The position numbers were made by a program, and so were the translations under genes. From Pseudoips prasinana (Eukaryota; Arthropoda; Insecta; Lepidoptera; Nolidae), in contig OX621250.1 of assembly GCA_951640165.1 (NCBI GenBank), forward strand, positions 4,526,001 to 4,590,000: DNA of 64,000 bases, in the 5' to 3' direction. A model generated the notes under the pieces. It saw only the letters and a program-made list of their open reading frames with translations. It had not been told where the DNA came from and searched no databases. Positions 41,524-52,700 of the stretch are shown here, piece after piece; within the stretch, counting starts at the first letter, position 1; every line of letters starts with the position of its first letter.

Positions 41524-41891
41524 GATTCCTGAGCTCAAACCCTAATTCAGAACTTTCGAATAAATTCTAAGTCAGTTCTGCAATGATTAGATAAACCATA
41601 CTTTTTAGGGTGTTAAGTTAAACTATGCATTAGCCCAAGAACATTTTTGGTACAGTTTTTTGTGATAAATAATTACCTATAGTTATCAAAAAAAACTGAA
41701 CCAGAAATGTTCAACTGAACGAGAAAAAAAAACTAAAACTGATGTTAGGTGAAATTTACGAAAAAAATCATGAAAAAAATTATATCTCGAAAACTACGCA
41801 AAATCGTAGAACATACATGGGGGTGATTCGGATAGTCCTCATCATAAAGTATCTAAATTATCCGTTTTAACGTCAACTTCTCGACACCCTG
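41524..41891. mobile_element. Tc1/mariner-like MITE, truncated copy
   Basis: Right TIR ends ACACCCTG followed by TA. The left TIR is missing: the copy begins at CCTGAGCTCAAACCC. Interior (TTAGGTGAAATTTACG) matches 40521-40965 in reverse. Confidence 0.7.
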
Positions 41892-42107
41892 TATATTGCA
41901 CGGTAGTTCAACAGTCCAACCCGGTAGTTAACTAATGCATTATCCGTGTCACAGATATAAAAATTAGACTTCATAAATGTCATGTTTATGGTGGACTGCT
42001 ATAAGACGTGGGCGATTATGGTGTTAACTGTATTTTGGGAGCATTTAAATGTCGAATGCGTTAAATAAACTATTTATGATTTTGTAATGGATATAAAGTA
42101 ATATTGG

Positions 42108-42290
42108 CTGGACTGTTGGTCTAGTGATTAGTGAGTCTACTAAGTTAGAGGTCGTGGGTTCGATGCCCACCCATAACAAATCTTTGTGTCATGAACGTAT
42201 TGTACATTACTTACTGGGAATGTCTCAATTTTGTATAATTTGTTATTCATTAGAGACAATAAAGATTTTATTATTATTATTATTTGTTCT
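42108..42290 (+). mobile_element. tRNA-headed SINE, TTGGTCTAGTGATTAG family
   Basis: A box TGTTGGTCTAGTGATTAG, B box GGTTCGATGCC, body TCTTTGTGTCATGAACG, tail AATAAAGATTT(TATTA)n. Confidence 0.75.
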
Positions 42291-42310
42291 GTGTAATTTA
42301 TTTTTTTATA

Positions 42311-42510
42311 TACACCAGAGGAGTCGCGAGTGCGTTGCCGGCCTTTAAGAGTCAGCAATAAGTGTTGCTGACTCACCCTCACCCCAATGAGCTCTGGCGA
42401 CCTTACTCACACACAGAAACACAACATTAAGTTATTAATGTTAATATTAATAAGGAATGTCTTCCGTAAGGTTGAGGTACTTCCTCAGTCGGGCTGCTCT
42501 TTGAGCGTTT
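42311..42510 (+). repeat. Common dispersed repeat, shorter copy
   Basis: CACCAGAGGAGTCGCGAGTG to CAGTCGGGCTGCTCTTTGAG. Same family as 15385-15690, lacking the first ~90 bp. Confidence 0.6.
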
Positions 42511-42574
42511 ACAATAAGCTGAAGCGCGATACAGTATTGCATTTAGTAATATATATATGAGTATATAGGTAGGA

Positions 42575-42840
42575 AAGCTACAAAGAACCAAGATGTACTG
42601 TTGAAAGTAAGAACACTAAAGTGGAAATGGGCTGGCCATATAAATAGAGGAGAAAATAAATGGAACAAAATAGTGTAGTACCCAAGAGAGGGAAAGAGAA
42701 AAAATGGAAAACCATTCAGAAGGTGGGAAGATGGTGAACTTAAAACAACTGGAAAAACCTGAACTAGACTGCTGCGAGAAAGAGAAGATTGGAAAGTGTT
42801 GGTGGAGGCCATTGCCAAAAGCTTTTGACACAGAATAAAA
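42575..42840 (+). pseudogene. LINE (RTE-like) C-terminal fragment
   Basis: Reads LLKVRTLKWKWAGHINRGEN, then PREGKRKNGKPFRRWEDGEL and REREDWKVLVEAIAKSF, with two internal stops. The RTLKWKWAGH and RP.RRW.D motifs are the tail of RTE-like ORFs. A different lineage from the 23.9 kb RTE. Confidence 0.65.
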
Positions 42841-42849
42841 TCATCTTTT

Positions 42850-43330
42850 ATATTAAACAAATACTTAAAAATAAATAAATTATACTTATCTGAAACAGCC
42901 TATAAATAAAATAAAATAGGTAAGTATGATTAGTTGTCTGATTGTCATACTTGAAGCTCTGCCTAGTTTGGGATTAGACGGCAGAGTGTTCGTTCTCCCA
43001 AGATATTTATAAAACTAAAATTTTACTAATTGAGTGTTTTTTCAATTCACATGAACGCGTGAACGACAATACAGCCTCGGCATTAGTAATTCCTCTTAAA
43101 TAAAATGGATAAAAAAAATAATTAAAGGTGTTTCTTCATGTTCGGTCGAGTCACGATTTCTGAGGCCAATTTGCCACTGAGAAAACGTGAAACCGAGTGA
43201 CAGCCAAATTCAATTTCTTACAAGACTCCACGTGATGTGAGTTCTAAATAAATGAATAAATTGTTGGAAAATCTTTTCCTCGAGCCATAAAATGTGTTAT
43301 ACGACTCTGTTACTGGGAGTTTATCCTCTA
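42850..43330. other. AT-rich spacer, no feature recognised
   Basis: No ORF or repeat ends seen. Confidence 0.35.
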
Positions 43331-43339
43331 TTACTATAT

Positions 43340-43722
43340 GTGTTTGGCGTGGTTTGTAAATACTTGCCTTTTACGCCGCAGGTAGTGCGTTCGATTCCCA
43401 CCCAGGACAGATATTTGTGTGCACATACTTGTCTGTTTTTCCTGAGGCTGGGTGTAATTCTCTATATAAGTATGTATTTAGAAAAGAAAAGTATTATATG
43501 TAGTACAGACGCCAGCACATCAAGCTACCCCAATCTAACGTGAAAGTGAACCTTATGTGTTTGTGATAATATTGAAAGTCTATAAATGAAATTTGACAGA
43601 TTGGGGTAGCTGGATGTGCTGGCGTCTGTACTTCAGTTATGTGGTTCCCATAGTACAAGCTCGGCTTAGTTTAGGATAATATGGCCGTTTGTGAATAATG
43701 TCCCCGAATATTATTATTATTT
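43340..43722 (+). mobile_element. tRNA-headed SINE split by a MITE
   Basis: Head with B box GTTCGATTCCC, body ACAGATATTTGTGTGC and GGCTGGGTGTAATT. After the MITE: CCCATAGTACAAGCTCGGCT and (ATT)n. A diverged relative of the GTAGCCTAGTTGG family. Confidence 0.6.
43502..43632. mobile_element. 131-bp MITE
   Basis: TIRs of ~38 bp: AGTACAGACGCCAGCACATC / GATGTGCTGGCGTCTGTACT, extending to AGCTACCCCAATCT. The unique centre is AT-rich. It sits inside a SINE. Confidence 0.85.
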
Positions 43723-43919
43723 GAGTTTACTTTTGATGTTTAATTAAACCAACCACGTCAATCGGTCAAGTCAAAAATCTAAGGACTGAAACCGGGACCG
43801 ACAGCTTCTTGTGTATAATTCTAATAATCTTAAACTGCTTTATCGTAATCTAAGACTTTATTGAGACAACGGTTCTTCTGGAAGCGAATAGTCCGGGTAT
43901 ATTTGAATTTTGAACCTGT

Positions 43920-44546
43920 AAGGCATCGTTCACACTAAACGTATTGTCCGCTGCCGAATGTGAGTATACTCACTGTCTGCTCCAGTGTGAACGGGGACTG
44001 AGACTGAGCGTTCTCACCAAGCCGACAATACGCTATAGCGTATGTTAATGGTTCGGCAAAGTAGCCAATCCGTGACCACCGTGCATAGACGCGTAGAACA
44101 ATAATCGGCCACCGAGAGTCAGCGACAACACACTATGCAATAGCGTATAGTCCGTCAGACGGTCACCGTAACCTAGTTGGTAGTGCTCCTGACTACGAAG
44201 CTGGTGGTCCTGGGTTCGAATCCCTGTAAGTGCAAATATTTGTGTGATGAGCATGAATATTTGTTTCGGAGTAATGGATATTTTCTATGTATTTAAGTAT
44301 TTATCTATCTGTATAAGTATGTATATCGTCGCCTGGTACCCATAGTACAAGCTTTGCTTAGTTTGGGGCTAGGATGATCTGTGTCACATTGTCCCTAGAT
44401 ATTATTATTATAAAAAAAATAAAAATAATAGCGTATAGTCAGTTCTGAGTAAACGAGAAGTTAAATATATATGGAAAAGCGATAAACTTCTTAACGCACG
44501 CTCACAGTCCGCGGCCGACAATACGTTTGGTATGAACAATGCCTTA
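43920..44546. mobile_element. TIR element (TAAGGCATNGTTCA ends) carrying a SINE
   Basis: Ends TAAGGCATCGTTCACACTAA and its near complement at 44520-44546. CGACAATACG and GCGTATAGT motifs recur inside. The SINE at 44159-44411 separates the arms. No transposase. Confidence 0.7.
44159..44411 (+). mobile_element. tRNA-headed SINE, GTAGCCTAGTTGG family
   Basis: GACGGTCACCGTAACCTAGT to GTGTCACATTGTCCCTAG and (ATT)n. Nearly full length; nested in a TIR element. Confidence 0.85.
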
Positions 44547-45599
44547 AAGTACCACCTTATTTTGATATAACTTTATTCACAAATTTACCGCTACCAAGTC
44601 TGAACTACTGAAACTCCTAAACGTCACAGCGCTTAGTCCCCAACACTTCCGTCATCCGTAACTTCGCCGCTTTGACATGGCGGAAGTAGCGTCGAGCTGC
44701 ATCGTAACTGTTTTAGGCTCTAGCTTCTAGCTTCGCTTTAGTAGACAAAATCAATTAAATTAGAATCGATTTAGTAAGTTTCAAGTCTCATAGCTAGATG
44801 CTCTCACCGGTCCGTAAGCGATCGGCGATCACTTACGGACCCTCCGCTTACGGACGTCCGCTTGCTTAACGCAACTAGGCTCGCGGTCATTCCATAGATC
44901 AAGCAGCAAAATTATCCTATAGTGCAGACGTTATAGGACTCCAGCACTTTTAATGTTCTCTTAAGGGTTCTAGTTTTTGCTGCATCGCTTATAATAACAA
45001 GCATGGAGTTAGTTGGGCCTTATAGTATATCTCCTCCTATACATTAACTTATAGTTACTTATAGGCCGAAATTAAAGGTCAAATATAAGCTTGGGTGACC
45101 TATAAAAGTATCGCGAGGGCGTAAACGCACTCAAGAGCAGATAAACTGGTAAGCTATGCTTATAACTACTAACAAGAAACATTATAGAACCACTATAAGT
45201 AAAGTACACCAATAAGAGTGATAAACAGAACTAAACATTCTGGATACTGTTTGCATTTATTACTTGGTTTTATAAGGGTTTATAAATTTACTTTACAGAA
45301 CAATTATCAGTAAAATGGAGCGGTTATATAGTGGTATAAACCAATATCGTTATAATCTTAACACGCTTATAAAGGTTTAATATAATATACTTAGTATCCA
45401 AAACTATATCCGTGGTGTCCTGAACAAGAAAACATTGGTTTATAATGGTCTTGCAAATTCTGTTATAGTCTCAGTACGGATATTTTGATTTTGTTGAATT
45501 GTAGAAATATGAGAAGGTTCCGTACAAAATTGTTATTGTGAAAATTTAAGACAAAATGTTTATGTTAATGATTCTGCACGAAAAACGTTTAATCGATAA

Positions 45600-45772
45600 A
45601 AGCAATTTTAAATGTAGACTTGGAAGATTGTGTTAGTGAGGAACCTGTACAAGAAGATGAATGCGATATTGAAAACTATTCCAATTTTCAACTACATAGC
45701 GATCTTAGAAAATGGGCGGTAGAATACAATACGACATGCGGCATTCAATTCTTTATTAGAAATTTTGAATAA
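45600..45772 (+). pseudogene. Short ORF remnant in the TIR element
   Basis: Reads VDLEDCVSEEPVQEDECDIE, then FQLHSDLRKWAVEYNTT, then a stop at IRNFE. An acidic stretch followed by L..WA.... recalls N-terminal regions of some insect TE proteins I cannot name with confidence. Confidence 0.35.
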
Positions 45773-45915
45773 ATGTATTTGTTAAGTTTGTTTCAAATTC
45801 TTCAAGTTCTCTTAGATTTCTTATAACATGTCTACATCTACGTCTTCTTGCTTTCTTGAAACGGTCATTGGATGTACGAGTTTAATTCATTCTGAATCTC
45901 TCTTCGACACAGAAC

Positions 45916-46323
45916 TCAGCACATGTTAGTTTGTATTTCATAAAGTGCATTTTGATTTGGTATGATGGTTTTAATGTCTTCTTTGATTGACTTTACTTCA
46001 TGTTGAAGTTGTGGAATTTGACCATCCTCCACAGGCTGTATTTGGTTATCCGTGTTGTAAAGAACGAAATGTTGAGCATTTAAACTGACATCTGACAGTG
46101 TTTCTTCTGCTTCTGTTATGACAAGTTGAGGGTTTTGCGCGACAAAAGAAGATACAGGTAAAATTGCTGAACCGGATTGAATGGTAGCCGAGTTTTGTTG
46201 TAAATGAAGTGATCTTGTAGTATTTGAATGAGTATCTTCTCGAGAGACCGTTGGCATCTCACTAATTTGGTCTTGATCACCATTCTGTGAAACAATAAAC
46301 CAAGTTAGCAGGGGAAAGCACAA
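45916..46323 (-). CDS. Uncharacterised 135-aa ORF in the TIR element
   Basis: Open from 46323 to 45916. Polar and Q/S/T-rich N-terminal half, and a C-terminal piece IPQLQHEVKSIKEDIKTI that could form a coiled coil. No catalytic motif. The ORF ends QTNMC. Its place inside the TIR element suggests a broken element-encoded protein. It may have had introns. Function unknown. Confidence 0.4.
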   Translation of the reverse strand: MCFPLLTWFIVSQNGDQDQISEMPTVSREDTHSNTTRSLHLQQNSATIQSGSAILPVSSFVAQNPQLVITEAEETLSDVSLNAQHFVLYNTDNQIQPVEDGQIPQLQHEVKSIKEDIKTIIPNQNALYEIQTNMC

Positions 46324-46740
46324 AAATAGAAGTAGAAAACATTACAAACAATTTTTAAAGCTTGAAAAGTAGTTAAAAACCTATCGACGTCCAGAAACAT
46401 TACCATCTTCACACCTGACACCTAAACAAAAATATGAAAATAAGACATCGGTACCTAATAACAACATAGAGTAACATTACAATATTTAAGGAACTCTAAT
46501 TCCAAACAATATGGCCACGCAATAGTTCTGCTATTTACCATTTTTAAACAAAGTACGCCTATAACGGTTTGTTAATGTATTTGGGAAGACCAAGTTTGTC
46601 AAGATGGCGACTTGTCGTTGTATGTCTTACTGAAACCAACATTATTTTAAAATTCAACTTAATGAAAACGTGAATTTCGAAAGGCGTTAACATTTTTTGA
46701 CACAAAACTTGACACGCTGAATGTTGCGCAGTGGAACTTA

Positions 46741-49271
46741 CTGATCACAAAATAATTATAATCTGTATCTACAGGAGCCCACAAAATAGAGAGGTAAAAG
46801 ATAAACTTCAGATATTTTTTAATAACTTAAATATTATTTTAAGATCTCTATCGTTTCACGTCAGAAAAAAACTAATATTATGTGGTGATTTCAATATTGA
46901 CCTTTTAAAAAGCACGTCTTGTTTAGAGCAGTTCAAATATCTTTTATTGGGTTATAATCTTAAATTTGAAATTAAAGTCCCAACACGATTAAGTAGCGGA
47001 ACTTGCATAGACAACATAATCCACAATGTACGAGGGTCGAAAGGAGAGGTTTTAGAACTAGCAGTATCCGATCATACGGCACAACTTTTAAGATGTCCAG
47101 TTAGACAGACATGCATGATAAGTTACTGGTACTCAACTAAACGAGATTACTCGAAAGATAATGTTCAGAAATTCAGAAATCACGTGAATAGCATTACTTT
47201 TGCTGACGTTTATGAGGAAAATGATCCCATTAAGGCATTCAAATTGTTTTATGATATGTTTCGGTTACTATACGATTTGTGCTTTCCAAATATAAAAACA
47301 CGGATATCGACTAAAGAAAAAGCAAAATGGATTAGTCGAGGCATTAAGATATGCAGTAAAAGAAAAAGAGAATTGCTGTGGAGGTATAGGTTATTGCCAA
47401 ATAAGCAAAATAAAACAAATCTCTATAAGCTATCTAATTGACTAAAAAGGGTAATAAATCTCACACAGCGAGCTCATAACAGTCGTTTTATACATTCAGC
47501 GCAGAATATCTGTAAAGCAACATGGAATGTAATCAACAAAAACAAGAGTAAACATAATTTACCACGTGAAGCTATAATGAAAATCAAATCAAATGATAAA
47601 ATTTTAACTGATCCTCTTGAAATAGCACAAGCTTTTAACAATTTTTTCGTGGATCAAGTAAATCCAGTTAACAATACAAACACTAATAAAAATACACCAA
47701 TAGAAAGTAAACTTACATCTATGTTTATGTTGCCCACAATACCGCTTGAAATTCATCGTATTATTATGTCACTAAAAAATACATCTAGCACTGGATATGA
47801 TAATATAAGTACGAAAATTGTTAAACAGGTATCTGTAATCATTGCCCCTGTATTAAGTCATCTTATCAACATATGCATATCGCATGGTTATTTTCCGGAA
47901 GAATTAAAAATAACTATTACTAAACCTCTTTTCAAAAAAGATAGCAGAGACAACATGTCATGTTATAGACCTATAGCTTTAGTACCAATTTTCTCTAAAA
48001 TTTTTGAAAAGGCTATATATAATCGAATTGCTACATATTTTGAGAAAAATAATCTATTCGTTGATAATCAAAAAGGTTTTAGGAAAAAGAGATCAATTGA
48101 CATGGCCATCTATGACTTCTTGCATATGGTTAGCAGCAGAGTAGATAAGAGACTACCAACTCTAGCGCTTTATATGGACATGTCAAAAGCTTTTGACCAC
48201 GTGGACCATAAAATACTAATAAATAAGCTTAACTCATACGGAATTAGAGGAAATATACTAAATTTAATAGAATCTTATCTATCCAATAGAAAGCAATTAA
48301 CGACTATTAGTAGAATTAATAAAAATACTGAACACACATATGAATCTAGCCAGAGAACTGTAATTTACGGGGTACCACAAGGTAGCGTACTCGGACCACT
48401 TTTATTTACTATCTATATTAATGATTTTCCGACAGCATCAAAGTATCCTATGACAATGTTTGCAGATGACAGCACTTTACTTTTCAATAATGACGAAGTA
48501 AATACATTAGAGGCTGATATTAATTCTGATTTAAAGTCGGTTGTAAATTGGCTGCGACATAATAATTTGATTATAAATCTAGACAAAACCGTAATAATGA
48601 CATTTCAACAAAGAACAAATCGTAACTTGAACTTAGATATTAGATATAATGACAAAGTAATTAATGAAACAAATGTGACAAAATTTCTTGGGTTAAACAT
48701 AGAAAGTATATTAAAGTGGAATTCGCATATTGACAAAGTTTGTTGTAAACTCAACCAATACTCCTATGCCTTGCATATGTTAAGTAAAACTGCCAATCGA
48801 GCAACAGTATTAACAGCATATCATGGGCTAGTGGCCTCAACATTAAGATACGGTATTATATTTTGGGGCAATGCAACGGGTAAAGATACAGTATTTAAGT
48901 GCCAAAAAAGATGCATAAGAGCCATTTATAACATAAAAACAACTGATAGTTGCTAACCATATTTTAAAAATACGAAAATTTTAACAATGCCCTCGTTATA
49001 CATATTTGAAACTTCTATGTTTGTCAAAAATAATCTGCACAAATTTGCTCGAGTAAGTAGTCAGCGCCGTTGTGACCGGTTACAAACAGTTGGGTCTAAA
49101 ACTACACTTTATAGGAACAGTATTTTTGCAATGGCTCCCAGGATATATAATAAATTACCGAAATGCATAAGAAGTGAAGATAGTGTCCACAAATTTAAAA
49201 GTAAATTGTTTTTGTTTCTAGCTGATAAGACATATTACCATATTGAGGATTTTTTAAATGATAAGTTATGA
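46741..49271 (+). pseudogene. LINE ORF2 (endonuclease end plus RT) with two stops
   Basis: One frame runs from the truncation to 49271, broken only by TGA at 47439-47441 and TAA at 48954-48956. Endonuclease end: IICIYRSPQNREV, LILCGDFNIDLL, SDHTAQLL. RT: MSCYRPIALVPIFSKIFEKA, GFRKKRSIDMAIYDFL, LALYMDMSKAFDHVDHKIL, YGVPQGSVLGPLLFTIYIND, MFADDSTLLF (catalytic FADD). C-terminal: TLRYGIIFWGNATGKD, MPSLYIFETSMF, PRIYNKLPKCI. CR1/L2-like by sequence and by the TGAA-type tail. Same broad family as the fragments at 13.7 and 20.2 kb. Confidence 0.85.
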
Positions 49272-49454
49272 CAATTCCTGTAATATTATATCTAGATATT
49301 GACTAAACTTTATAATTTAATTAAACCTAAACACCTACTATTTGTACACCAATTTCATTGGTAGAGCATAGAGTTCGTCTACAATAATATTGTATATTTA
49401 AGATCTTTTATGTACCTGTGTTCACAAATAAAGATTATGAATGAATGAATGAAT
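46741..49454 (+). mobile_element. 5'-truncated LINE with (GAAT)n tail
   Basis: Bracketed by GAACTTA (46734-46740 and 49455-49461). Tail (GAAT)n at 49438-49454 after AATAAAGATTATG. Inserted in the 5.1 kb TIR element. Confidence 0.85.
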
Positions 49455-50189
49455 GAACTTATTACACTTCACCGAAAATATACCTGCGCCATGCACATTC
49501 AAACACGGCTTCACTTATTGTTAACTAACACCCTACTCTTATTCTAGATAATATTTATTATAAAAATATAATAACTTACCTTTATCAATATTAATTAATC
49601 TTTACAAATGTGCATAACAACATTCACCAATTCACATCACTTTCTATGAGCTTGTAAGATATTCACTGTGTACGTTATTGTCGTGTTTGGTTCCATTTAG
49701 CGCTCATAGTTAGCTTCGCGAGAGCAAATAGTTCTTCTTGGTCTAACTATAAGGTTACTATTGTCGTGATTGGTTCCATTAGGCGCTGATAGTTGGCTTC
49801 GCGGGAGAAAATAGTTTTACATAGTCCAACTATATGGCCGTTATTGGTCAAAATGGTATTCACGAAGTCTACTATAGATATTTAATTAGCTAAAATACGC
49901 CTATAAATTGGGCCCTTTTCCGTGGTTATAATTGCTTACTATTCCGTTATAGTCCTAATGAAATGGTGGTTCCAGGACAATTACTAGACCACATTTTGCT
50001 GCTTGGGGGGTGACCGCCAAAGTGGTTTAATTTCTGAGCGTCTCCGTGCTTCGGAGGGCACGCTAAGCTGTCGGTCCCGGTTGTAGTTATAAAACAACAG
50101 TCGTTAAGCCATGTCAGAGGCCTACTAGCAACTCTGACACTAGGTTACCACTACCTATACGATAAGCAACCAAGCACAGTAAAATGAAA

Positions 50190-50580
50190 TGAAATCTATT
50201 CAGCACTTGGGTATTAACATACACTTGTACTTGTCAAGGTCACAATGCAGTACATAGGTAAACATAGTGGATAGTATAAAAGTTACAAAAAAAATTAATT
50301 AGTCCGTCCGTGCGGTTTGTTTTATCGCATATATTTTCTGAAATCCTTAAATAAATAACAAGTTACTAATCTATTATTTTGAAATTTAGGTCTGCTATAT
50401 TAAAATTAAAGAATGGAAGACTAAAGCAAAAGACGAAATTCTAAATGAGGGTGTGATCACATGCACGGGATCACCGATCACGCGTTAATGGGCCAAAGCG
50501 ATCCTCGCCGCTGAGGAACCTATCCTAGCCTGCGGCTTTCTCTATCTACCTAGAATGACGACCCGGAGAAGAGTGAGTAA
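50190..50580 (-). repeat. Dispersed repeat (probable LINE 3' UTR), copy 2
   Basis: ATTCAGCACTTGGGTATTAA to GACGACCCGGAGAAGA; shorter than 37635-38175. Confidence 0.6.
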
Positions 50581-50599
50581 GTATCAGGCATCTTTCAAA

Positions 50600-50915
50600 T
50601 CTATACAAATAAATAAAATTGAAGTGTCTGTTTGTAATATTGAAATAACCGATTTTTACTACATGTATATGAATATATATACGGTACATATTCCAAAATA
50701 CTTTTTTTTACAATTTTTGTATGTCTGTCTGTCTGTTTGTTCCGGCTAATCTCTGAAAGGGCTGGACCGATTTTGACGGGACTTTTATTGGCAGGTAGCT
50801 TATGTAATAAGGAGTAACTTAGGCTACTTTTATTTTAGAAAAATGTTTATTTTTGTAAAAAAAAACCACACAAATAAACTAATTAACACGCGGACAAAGT
50901 CGCGGGCACAGCTAG
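50600..50915 (+). mobile_element. Helitron-like element, 316 bp
   Basis: A|TCTATACAAATAAATAAAAT at 50600 and CTAG|T at 50912-50915, with CGCGGACAAAGTCGCGGGC hairpin. Shares its tail with the 63-2078 Helitron. Confidence 0.75.
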
Positions 50916-51245
50916 TTACTTATATAAATTTAAGTGAGGGTGGAAATCGATCCCACGAACCAAGGGTATGCGGCTACATTAGCCTAAACCGCTCCGACAC
51001 CACACCTTACTGTTTTAGTACTACTATTCAAAACCATTAAAATTGACTGCTACTTTAGATCGCTTAGTTATTCTACATTCCATACCAAAAGCATCTTCTA
51101 GATTTCTCTGCTATTATTAGACAACAGAGAAATCGCTTAACATACAAAACACAAACTTCTTCAACTTAATTAATATTAAGAATTATATGGCTTACAGTGA
51201 GGAGGATTCTCACTCTTAAATTTTAATTTTATAACATTATTCGCA
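50916..51245. other. Spacer with a tRNA-like remnant
   Basis: GGAAATCGATCCCACGAAC at 50942 could be a reversed B box from an old SINE. Otherwise nothing recognised. Confidence 0.35.
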
Positions 51246-51405
51246 ATGCAAAGCTCCTCCGGAAGGGTGTTGGCAAGAGAATCCTTTCTAAATTTGATCT
51301 GCCGGCGTGTATCGTTCGTAGCTTAACGCAGAGCGCCTACCCCGGATTGGTGGTGGATGGTGCAGGTTCGAGACCCGCCGGACGATTAAATTTATGATTT
51401 CCCAT
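51246..51405 (+). repeat. Unknown repeat shared with 16680-16770, fused to a tRNA-like piece
   Basis: AGGGTGTTGGCAAGAGAATC, AATTTGATCTGCCGGCGTGT and CGTTCGTAGCTTAAC match GGTGTTAGCAAGGGAATCC and its continuation at 16700-16765. The tRNA-like part has GGTTCGAGACC. Confidence 0.5.
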
Positions 51406-51407
51406 TT

Positions 51408-51492
51408 TTGAGATCCTCACTCTGTCGCCCTGTCTACTGGCGGCCTAGGGCGTCAAGCCTTGCCACAGCAGGAGGTCTATTTTATATATTAA
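51408..51492 (+). mobile_element. 3' end of the endonuclease-type LINE, short copy
   Basis: CACTCTGTCGCCCTG, GGCGGCCTAGGGCGT and GCAGGAGGTC parallel the sequence around the stop of 55040-55459. No longer ORF remains. Confidence 0.5.
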
Positions 51493-51745
51493 TTTTTAGG
51501 GTTCCGTAACCAAAGGGTTAATCGGGACCCTATTACTAAGACTTCGCTGTCCGTCTGTCCGTCTGTCACCAGGCTGTATCTCATGAATCGTGATAGTTAG
51601 ACAGTTGAAATTTTCACAGATGATATATTTCTGTTGCCGCTATAACAACAAATACTAATAAACAAAATATTAGGGGGGCTCCAATACAACAAACGTGAAT
51701 TTTTTGCTCGTTTTTATAGACTATGGTACGGAACCCTTCGACTCT
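51493..51745. mobile_element. AGGGTTCCGTA-type TIR element
   Basis: Starts TTTTTAGGGTTCCGTAACC, ends GGTACGGAACCCTTCG. CTGTCCGTCTGTC, CAGGCTGTATCTCATGAA and ACAGTTGAAATTTTCACAG lie inside. I recall this as a common repeat of moth and butterfly DNA. Non-coding. Confidence 0.65.
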
Positions 51746-51784
51746 TTGGTGCCGACCAAGTGCTTGTGATTAAAAATAATGTCG

Positions 51785-52052
51785 AATATTAATAATAATA
51801 TCCATAATAATAATATCTAGGGACAATGTCACACAGATCATCCTAGCCCCAAACTAAGCAAGCTTGTACTATGGGTACCAGGCGACGATATACATACTTT
51901 TATAGATAGATAAATACTTAAATACATAGAAAATATCCATGACTCAGAAAGAAATATTCGTGCTCATCACACAAATATTTGCACTTACCGGGATTCGAAC
52001 CCAGGACCACCAGCTTCGTAGGCAGGAGCACTACCAACTAGGCTACGGTGAC
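51785..52052 (-). mobile_element. tRNA-headed SINE, GTAGCCTAGTTGG family
   Basis: Full-length minus copy from (ATA)n, TCTAGGGACAATGTCACAC to GGCTACGGTGAC. B box intact. Confidence 0.85.
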
Positions 52053-52116
52053 TTAATACTGCTTCTAGCCGTAACGTGTTTCGCCTTCGGCGGCGGCCAA
52101 CTAGCTAACTACGAAA

Positions 52117-52153
52117 GACCCAAAACATGTAGATTATCTGCATGTTTTGGGTC
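52117..52153. other. Perfect 13-bp-stem hairpin
   Basis: GACCCAAAACATG and CATGTTTTGGGTC with an 11-nt loop. Flanked by GCCTTCGGCGGCGGCC. No element recognised. Confidence 0.7.
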
Positions 52154-52239
52154 CTTAAGCAGGATATAAGACAATTCTAGTGATCACTCCGGATGAGCCC
52201 TGGTGTCAGTGATCAATCAGGGTCAGGTCAAAAGGTTTC

Positions 52240-52700
52240 ATCATCATCATCATAGCAGCCGAAAGACGTCCACTGCTGGACAAAGGCCTCCCCCAAGAAT
52301 CTCCACAATAGCCGGTCCTGCGCTGCCCGCATCCAGCGGCTTCCCGCGACCCGCACAAGATCGTCGGTCCACCGTGTAGGAGGCCTGCCCACGCTGCGTC
52401 TTCCGGTTCGTGGTCGCCACTCGAGAACCTTTCTGCCCCATCGGCCGTCAGTTCTACGAGCTATGTGCCCTGCCCACTGCTACTTCAGTTTGGCAATTCT
52501 TTGGGCTATGTCAGTTACTTTGGTTCGCCTGCGGATCTCAGCATTTCTGATTCGATCTCGTAGGGAAACTCCAAGCATAGCCCTTTCCATTGCTCTTTGG
52601 GTGACCTTGAGCCGCCTGATAAGGCCCATAGTGAGCGACCACGTCTCTGTTCCGTAAGTCATCACTGGCAACACACACTGGTCGAAGACTTTATTGTGCC
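52240..52700 (-). pseudogene. RTE 3' fragment, 5' truncated
   Basis: Minus strand encodes MTYGTETWSLTMGLIRRLKV, RIRNAEIRRRTKVTDIAQRI and a damaged continuation to the CATCATCATCAT end. It keeps Trp where the 23.9 kb RTE has TGA. Frame broken near 52440-52480. Confidence 0.85.

Larger units (their letters stand above)
44900..50005. mobile_element. TIR DNA element of unknown superfamily
   Basis: 13-bp TIRs CAAGCAGCAAAAT / ATTTTGCTGCTTG. Many CTATAA or TTATAG motifs lie in both subterminal regions, as transposase-binding sites often do. The 2.7 kb LINE at 46741-49454 is a later insertion, so the element itself is ~2.4 kb. Two ORF remnants (45600-45772 plus, 45916-46323 minus) are unassigned. 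No clear target duplication found. Confidence 0.65.
44801..50165 (+). mobile_element. 5S rRNA-headed SINE split by a 5.1 kb TIR element
   Basis: Head at 44801-44899 (CTCTCACCGGTCCGTAAGCG to TTCCATAGAT). Remainder at 50006-50165 (GGGTGACCGCCAAAGTGG to GTTACCACTACC). An inserted palindrome at 44809-44841 disturbs the head. Confidence 0.8.

Noticed and set aside
42543..42860. Two overlapping minus-strand ORFs
   Set aside because: They are antisense to an RTE-like LINE tail that reads convincingly on the plus strand.
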